A stretch of 43,079 nucleotides of DNA. Origin: Paracamarosporium sp. OC-R06-R3 (lineage: Eukaryota; Ascomycota; Dothideomycetes; Pleosporales; Didymosphaeriaceae). Below, one piece after another: positions 42,506-43,079 of the stretch (the stretch's first letter is position 1; each line of letters starts with the position of its first letter). Under the pieces are notes generated by a model that was not told the origin of the DNA, did no database searches, and worked only from the letters and a program-made list of their open reading frames with translations. The position numbers and the translations under genes were made by a program. The stretch covers positions 1 to 43,079 of the forward strand of contig JACVRA010000421.1 of the NCBI GenBank assembly GCA_019828545.1. Reading direction: 5' to 3'.

Positions 42506-43079
42506 ACATGAGAAAAGCATTAGATATCATAGAAAAACTTTGCTCTCGGGAGCATCGAGACCGCCGACCATCATACATAATGTAATAATATATAGATAAT
42601 TTGACTATATGTCGCCGATTAGAGCTGGTTCATCAACGTTTAAATATTATCCAAGTCCTTGGGTTGAAGCAAAGCAATGTGCAATTTTCACAGGGAGCGA
42701 ATCGTGCGGTAACGCGTTGATAACAGAACATAGTGAGCTATAGTCTATCACGTTAATACACTCGAGCCTCTACAGTCTACCAAAGTAGGCACCACCATGA
42801 CGACGCGATTCGACTGATTGGCCAGGACGCTGAAATGGCTACAGGGGTTTGGGTGTTCAGGTTCTTCGGGCCGCGTCGCTAGGTCGGAACTGGAGCAAGC
42901 GTGCGCAACTTGCGATCGCTGTTTGCATTCACACATATGGTACATCTCCGTGGCTTGTGCAAAAGAGTCGCTCGTCTGCGTCTGTATTACAAGGCGTTAA
43001 GGAAGGCTATCATAAACGAGGTTCCAACGTCCAGCTGGCTGAATGAAAGCTACCGTGTCTTGGCAGTCAATGCACGTCG
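42506..43079. other. Right-edge spacer
   Basis: This 574-base stretch after the secreted protein gene begins AT-rich (3' flank). I see no coding frame, RNA gene or repeat in it. Confidence 0.45.

Noticed and set aside
1..43079. CRISPR arrays, rRNA genes, intact transposases or reverse transcriptases
   Set aside because: None found; no regularly spaced short repeats with unique spacers, no rRNA-like sequence, and no transposase or RT motifs in any frame read.

Overview
The window reads as nuclear DNA of a filamentous ascomycete, most likely a Dothideomycete (Pleosporales-like); that placement is an inference. Reasons: genes are interrupted by short (about 45-95 nt) GT..AG introns with CTAAC/CTGAC-type branch points, the gene content is typical (Zn2Cys6 regulator, cutinase, NmrA-like proteins, Dal5-type MFS permeases, M28 aminopeptidase, small secreted proteins), and there is a tRNA-Val(AAC) with an 11-nt intron after position 37. 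I see no rRNA, CRISPR array or intact transposon.

Layout. 0.7-7.8 kb, all minus strand: a small two-exon gene, an 821-aa fungal protein with a HicA-like C-terminus, a Zn2Cys6 transcription factor and an NmrA-like protein. 7.8-10.3 kb: a repeat-bearing spacer and a decayed coding region (8651-9381). 10.3-12.8 kb: a Dal5-type MFS permease (+) facing a cutinase (-). 12.8-17.1 kb: a gene-poor stretch with palindromes and a sharp strand-composition switch centred on a perfect 13-bp hairpin (16521-16562). 17.1-26.6 kb: four minus-strand genes (a secreted Gln-rich protein with KR sites, a 150-aa protein, a secreted Ala/Ser-rich protein with PCN repeats, an F-box-like protein) and the tRNA, in long spacers. 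27.5-35.2 kb: an M28 aminopeptidase, a class II aldolase/adducin protein and a second NmrA-like reductase on plus, then an unrecognised secreted Cys protein and a second Dal5-type MFS permease on minus. 35.4-39.5 kb: a Pif1 helicase with an N-terminal RNase H1-type hybrid-binding domain, broken by one TGA, followed by a caspase-like gene lacking its catalytic His, whose C-terminal region lies detached downstream. 40.6-42.5 kb: a large secreted Cys-rich protein with a Gly-rich hydrophobic hairpin.

How genes may work together (inference): the Zn2Cys6 factor and the adjacent NmrA-like gene could be a regulator pair. The aldolase, NmrA reductase and MFS genes at 29-35 kb could form a small catabolic neighbourhood. 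The cutinase, aminopeptidase and several small secreted proteins fit a plant-associated or saprotrophic secretome. The right-hand 7 kb looks like an accessory island in decay. Exon coordinates were worked out by hand from splice consensus and reading-frame continuity; no homology search was run.
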